The position numbers were made by a program, and so were the translations under genes. Below, one piece after another: positions 62,605 through 64,000 of a DNA stretch of 64,000 bases. Position 1 is the stretch's first letter, and each line of letters begins with the position of its first letter. Source of the DNA: an uncultured Myxococcales bacterium (lineage in GTDB: Bacteria; Myxococcota_A; UBA9042; DTJE01); assembly GCA_937975765.1 (NCBI GenBank), contig CALJUR010000008.1, positions 134,020-198,019 on the forward strand, in the 5' to 3' direction. The notes under the pieces were generated by a model. That model was not told where the DNA came from. It ran no database searches and worked only from the letters and a program-made list of their open reading frames with translations.

Positions 62605-62684
62605 GGCGGGGGACGGGGCCCCTAATCCACGTTGGCGGGGGACGGGGCCCCTCATCCACGTTGGCGGGGGACGGGGCCCCCGCC
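62605..62684. repeat. Second array of 29-bp GC-rich repeats
   Basis: Two 29-bp units, GGCGGGGGACGGGGCCCCT followed by AATCCACGTT (62605-62633) or CATCCACGTT (62634-62662), and a 22-bp palindromic end (62663-62684). The array lies between the M29-UspA promoter and the lon 3' end, ending 17 nt before the lon stop. Confidence 0.8.
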
Positions 62685-62700
62685 CTACAGGTCGCGGGGG

Positions 62701-63958
62701 TCAGACGGTCGGGCGCGGGGGCAGGTCCTCGAGGATCTCGGGCTTGCGGATCTCGGGGACCTCCTCCTCGTCCTCGATGCGGACGCGCGGGGGCAGGTCG
62801 CTCTCGGCCGGCCGTACCGGCGCCTTGAACAGATCCTCGTCCTCCTTGCGCTCGATCACCTGCAGCAGCAGTTCGTCCATCTTCTTGACGAAGACGAACT
62901 CCATCTCGCGGCGCACCTGTTCCGGGATTTCGGTCAGGTCCTTGCGGTTCCGTTCGGGCAGCACGATGCGGGTGACACCGCCGCGTTGCGCCGCCAGCAC
63001 CTTGTTCTTGATGCCACCCACGGGCAGGACCAGGCCGCGCAGCGTGATTTCGCCCGTCATCGCCGTGTCGGACCGCACCTTGCGGCCGGTCATCAGGCTG
63101 AACAGGGCCGTGAACATCGTCACGCCGGCCGACGGCCCGTCCTTCGGGATCGCGCCGGCCGGCACGTGGATGTGCAGGTCGGACGTCTCGAACTGACGGT
63201 CGTCGACCCCGAACGCCAGGGCGTTGCTCTGCAGGTAGGACAGCGCGATCTGCGCCGACTCCTTCATCACGTCGCCCAGCTGGCCGGTCAGCTTCAGGCG
63301 GCCCTTGCCGGCCATCTTCGACGCCTCGATGTACAGGATCTCGCCGCCGGTGGACGTCCAGGCCAGGCCGGTCGCGATGCCGGCGCTCTCGGTCCGTTCC
63401 ACCGTCTCGGGCGAGAACTGTTCCGGGCCCAGGAAGTCGTTCAGGATCTCGACGGTGATCTCCTGGTTCTCCCACTTGCCCTCGACGACCTTCACGGCGA
63501 TGCCGCGGCAGATGCCCGCCACGACGCGCTCCATGTTGCGGACGCCGGCCTCGCGGGTCCAGTGGTCGATGGCATACAGCAGCATCGGGTCGGACAGCGG
63601 GACCTGCTCCTCGGTCAGCCCGTGTTCCTTGATCTGCTTGGGCAGCAGGTGGCGACGGGCGATGGCGATCTTCTCCTCGGGCGTGTAGCCGGGCAGTTCC
63701 AGCAGTTCCATGCGGTCCAGCAGGGGCGGCGGGATCGTGTCGGTCACGTTCGCCGTCGTGATGAACAGGATCGACGACAGGTCGAACGGCACGTCCAGGT
63801 AGTGGTCCATGAAACTGTGGTTCTGTTCCGGGTCCAGGACCTCCAGTAGCGCCGACGTGGGATCGCCGCGCCAGTCGCGCCCCAGCTTGTCGATTTCGTC
63901 CATCATGAAGACGGGGTTCTTCGATTCGGCCCGCTTCAGCGACTGGATGATCTTGCCG
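62701..63958 (-). CDS. lon: ATP-dependent Lon protease, C-terminal part (5' end off the contig)
   Basis: About 419 codons are visible, from mid AAA module to the stop. FMMDEIDKLG is Walker B, AIDHWTREAGVRNMER is the sensor region, and the S16 protease domain has the catalytic Ser in PKDGPSAGVT (codon at 63130-63132) and Lys in GIKNKVLAAQRGG. A Pro/Glu-rich tail of about 40 residues follows the protease core. It degrades misfolded and regulatory proteins. The gene runs into adapter sequence at 63959, so its N-terminal half is missing because of the contig end, not gene decay. Confidence 0.95.
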
Positions 63959-64000
63959 AGATCGGAAGAGCGTCGTGTAGGGAAAGAGTGTAGATCTCGG
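63959..64000. other. Illumina TruSeq adapter sequence, not genomic
   Basis: The bases starting AGATCGGAAGAGCGTCGTGT and continuing to the end match the Illumina TruSeq universal adapter in reverse complement. The Lon reading is normal up to about 63958 and breaks there. This is library sequence left at the contig end and should be trimmed. Confidence 0.95.

Noticed and set aside
60897..62684. CRISPR array
   Set aside because: Only two 29-bp units at each site, no unique spacers of regular length, and no cas genes.
62701..63958. Lon as a pseudogene
   Set aside because: The missing front is explained by the contig end and adapter; the visible part is intact with catalytic Ser and Lys.

Overview
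The window is about 64 kb of very GC-rich, densely packed DNA from a Gram-negative bacterium. It carries type IV pilus assembly genes, LspA, a TonB-dependent receptor and many lipoproteins. The best fit is a myxobacterium-like organism (Myxococcota or a close 'deltaproteobacterial' lineage). Supporting signs are eukaryote-like Ser/Thr kinases with FHA and DUF4388 partners, Asp-rich lipoproteins with cysteine-rich repeats, kelch and PEGA proteins, a run of three bactofilins, and a TonB protein with a long N-terminal domain. This is inferred from gene content only; no rRNA is present. The last 42 bases read as Illumina adapter, so the right end is a contig end with uncleaned library sequence.

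Layout. 129-5379 (minus): pilM-pilN-pilO-pilP followed by an FHA/TPR membrane protein where pilQ would be expected. 5600-13902 (plus): a triple-repeat lipoprotein, a kelch lipoprotein, a PEGA protein and a Ser/Thr kinase with a DUF4388 tail. 13939-24846 (minus): a small regulatory-looking protein, a degenerate-receiver HD-GYP protein, purA, serA, tRNA-Arg(CCG), serS, RNase E/G, a zinc-ribbon double-FHA protein, pdxB and a Cys-rich zinc-ribbon protein. 25040-32426: a PilZ-like protein, an aminotransferase, an acyl-CoA dehydrogenase, a REP/MITE-like inverted repeat, lspA, a triple-repeat secreted protein, a PIN-PhoH ATPase and a nitroreductase. 32548-40295: ftsH, then a seven-gene metal-uptake operon (small secreted protein, outer-membrane barrel, ZnuA-like binding protein, two lipoproteins, ATPase, permease). 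40346-48164: three bactofilins, an alpha/beta hydrolase, a second zinc-ribbon double-FHA protein divergent from a zinc-ribbon kinase, a CYTH protein, a DUF2723 membrane protein and a lipoprotein. 48203-52922: an iron-type alcohol dehydrogenase, an ankyrin lipoprotein, a Cys-repeat lipoprotein and a XerC/D recombinase. 53121-57863: a second outer-membrane uptake operon (small secreted protein, TonB, TonB-dependent receptor, thioredoxin-like protein). 57918-63958: a HisKA-receiver protein, a slipin/NfeD pair, an M29-like peptidase fused to a UspA domain and flanked by 29-bp repeats, and the C-terminal part of Lon.

Two themes stand out. First, the two outer-membrane uptake operons each begin with a small exported protein sharing the same spacing (His, Pro four residues on, His seven residues after that) and a C-terminal APKxSPP motif, which suggests an unnamed accessory family of outer-membrane metal or cofactor uptake. 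Second, phospho-Thr signalling is abundant: two kinases and three FHA proteins (five FHA domains), several carrying N-terminal zinc ribbons. Many genes have a clear TTGACA-N17/18-TAnnnT promoter, so transcription starts can be proposed for much of the window.
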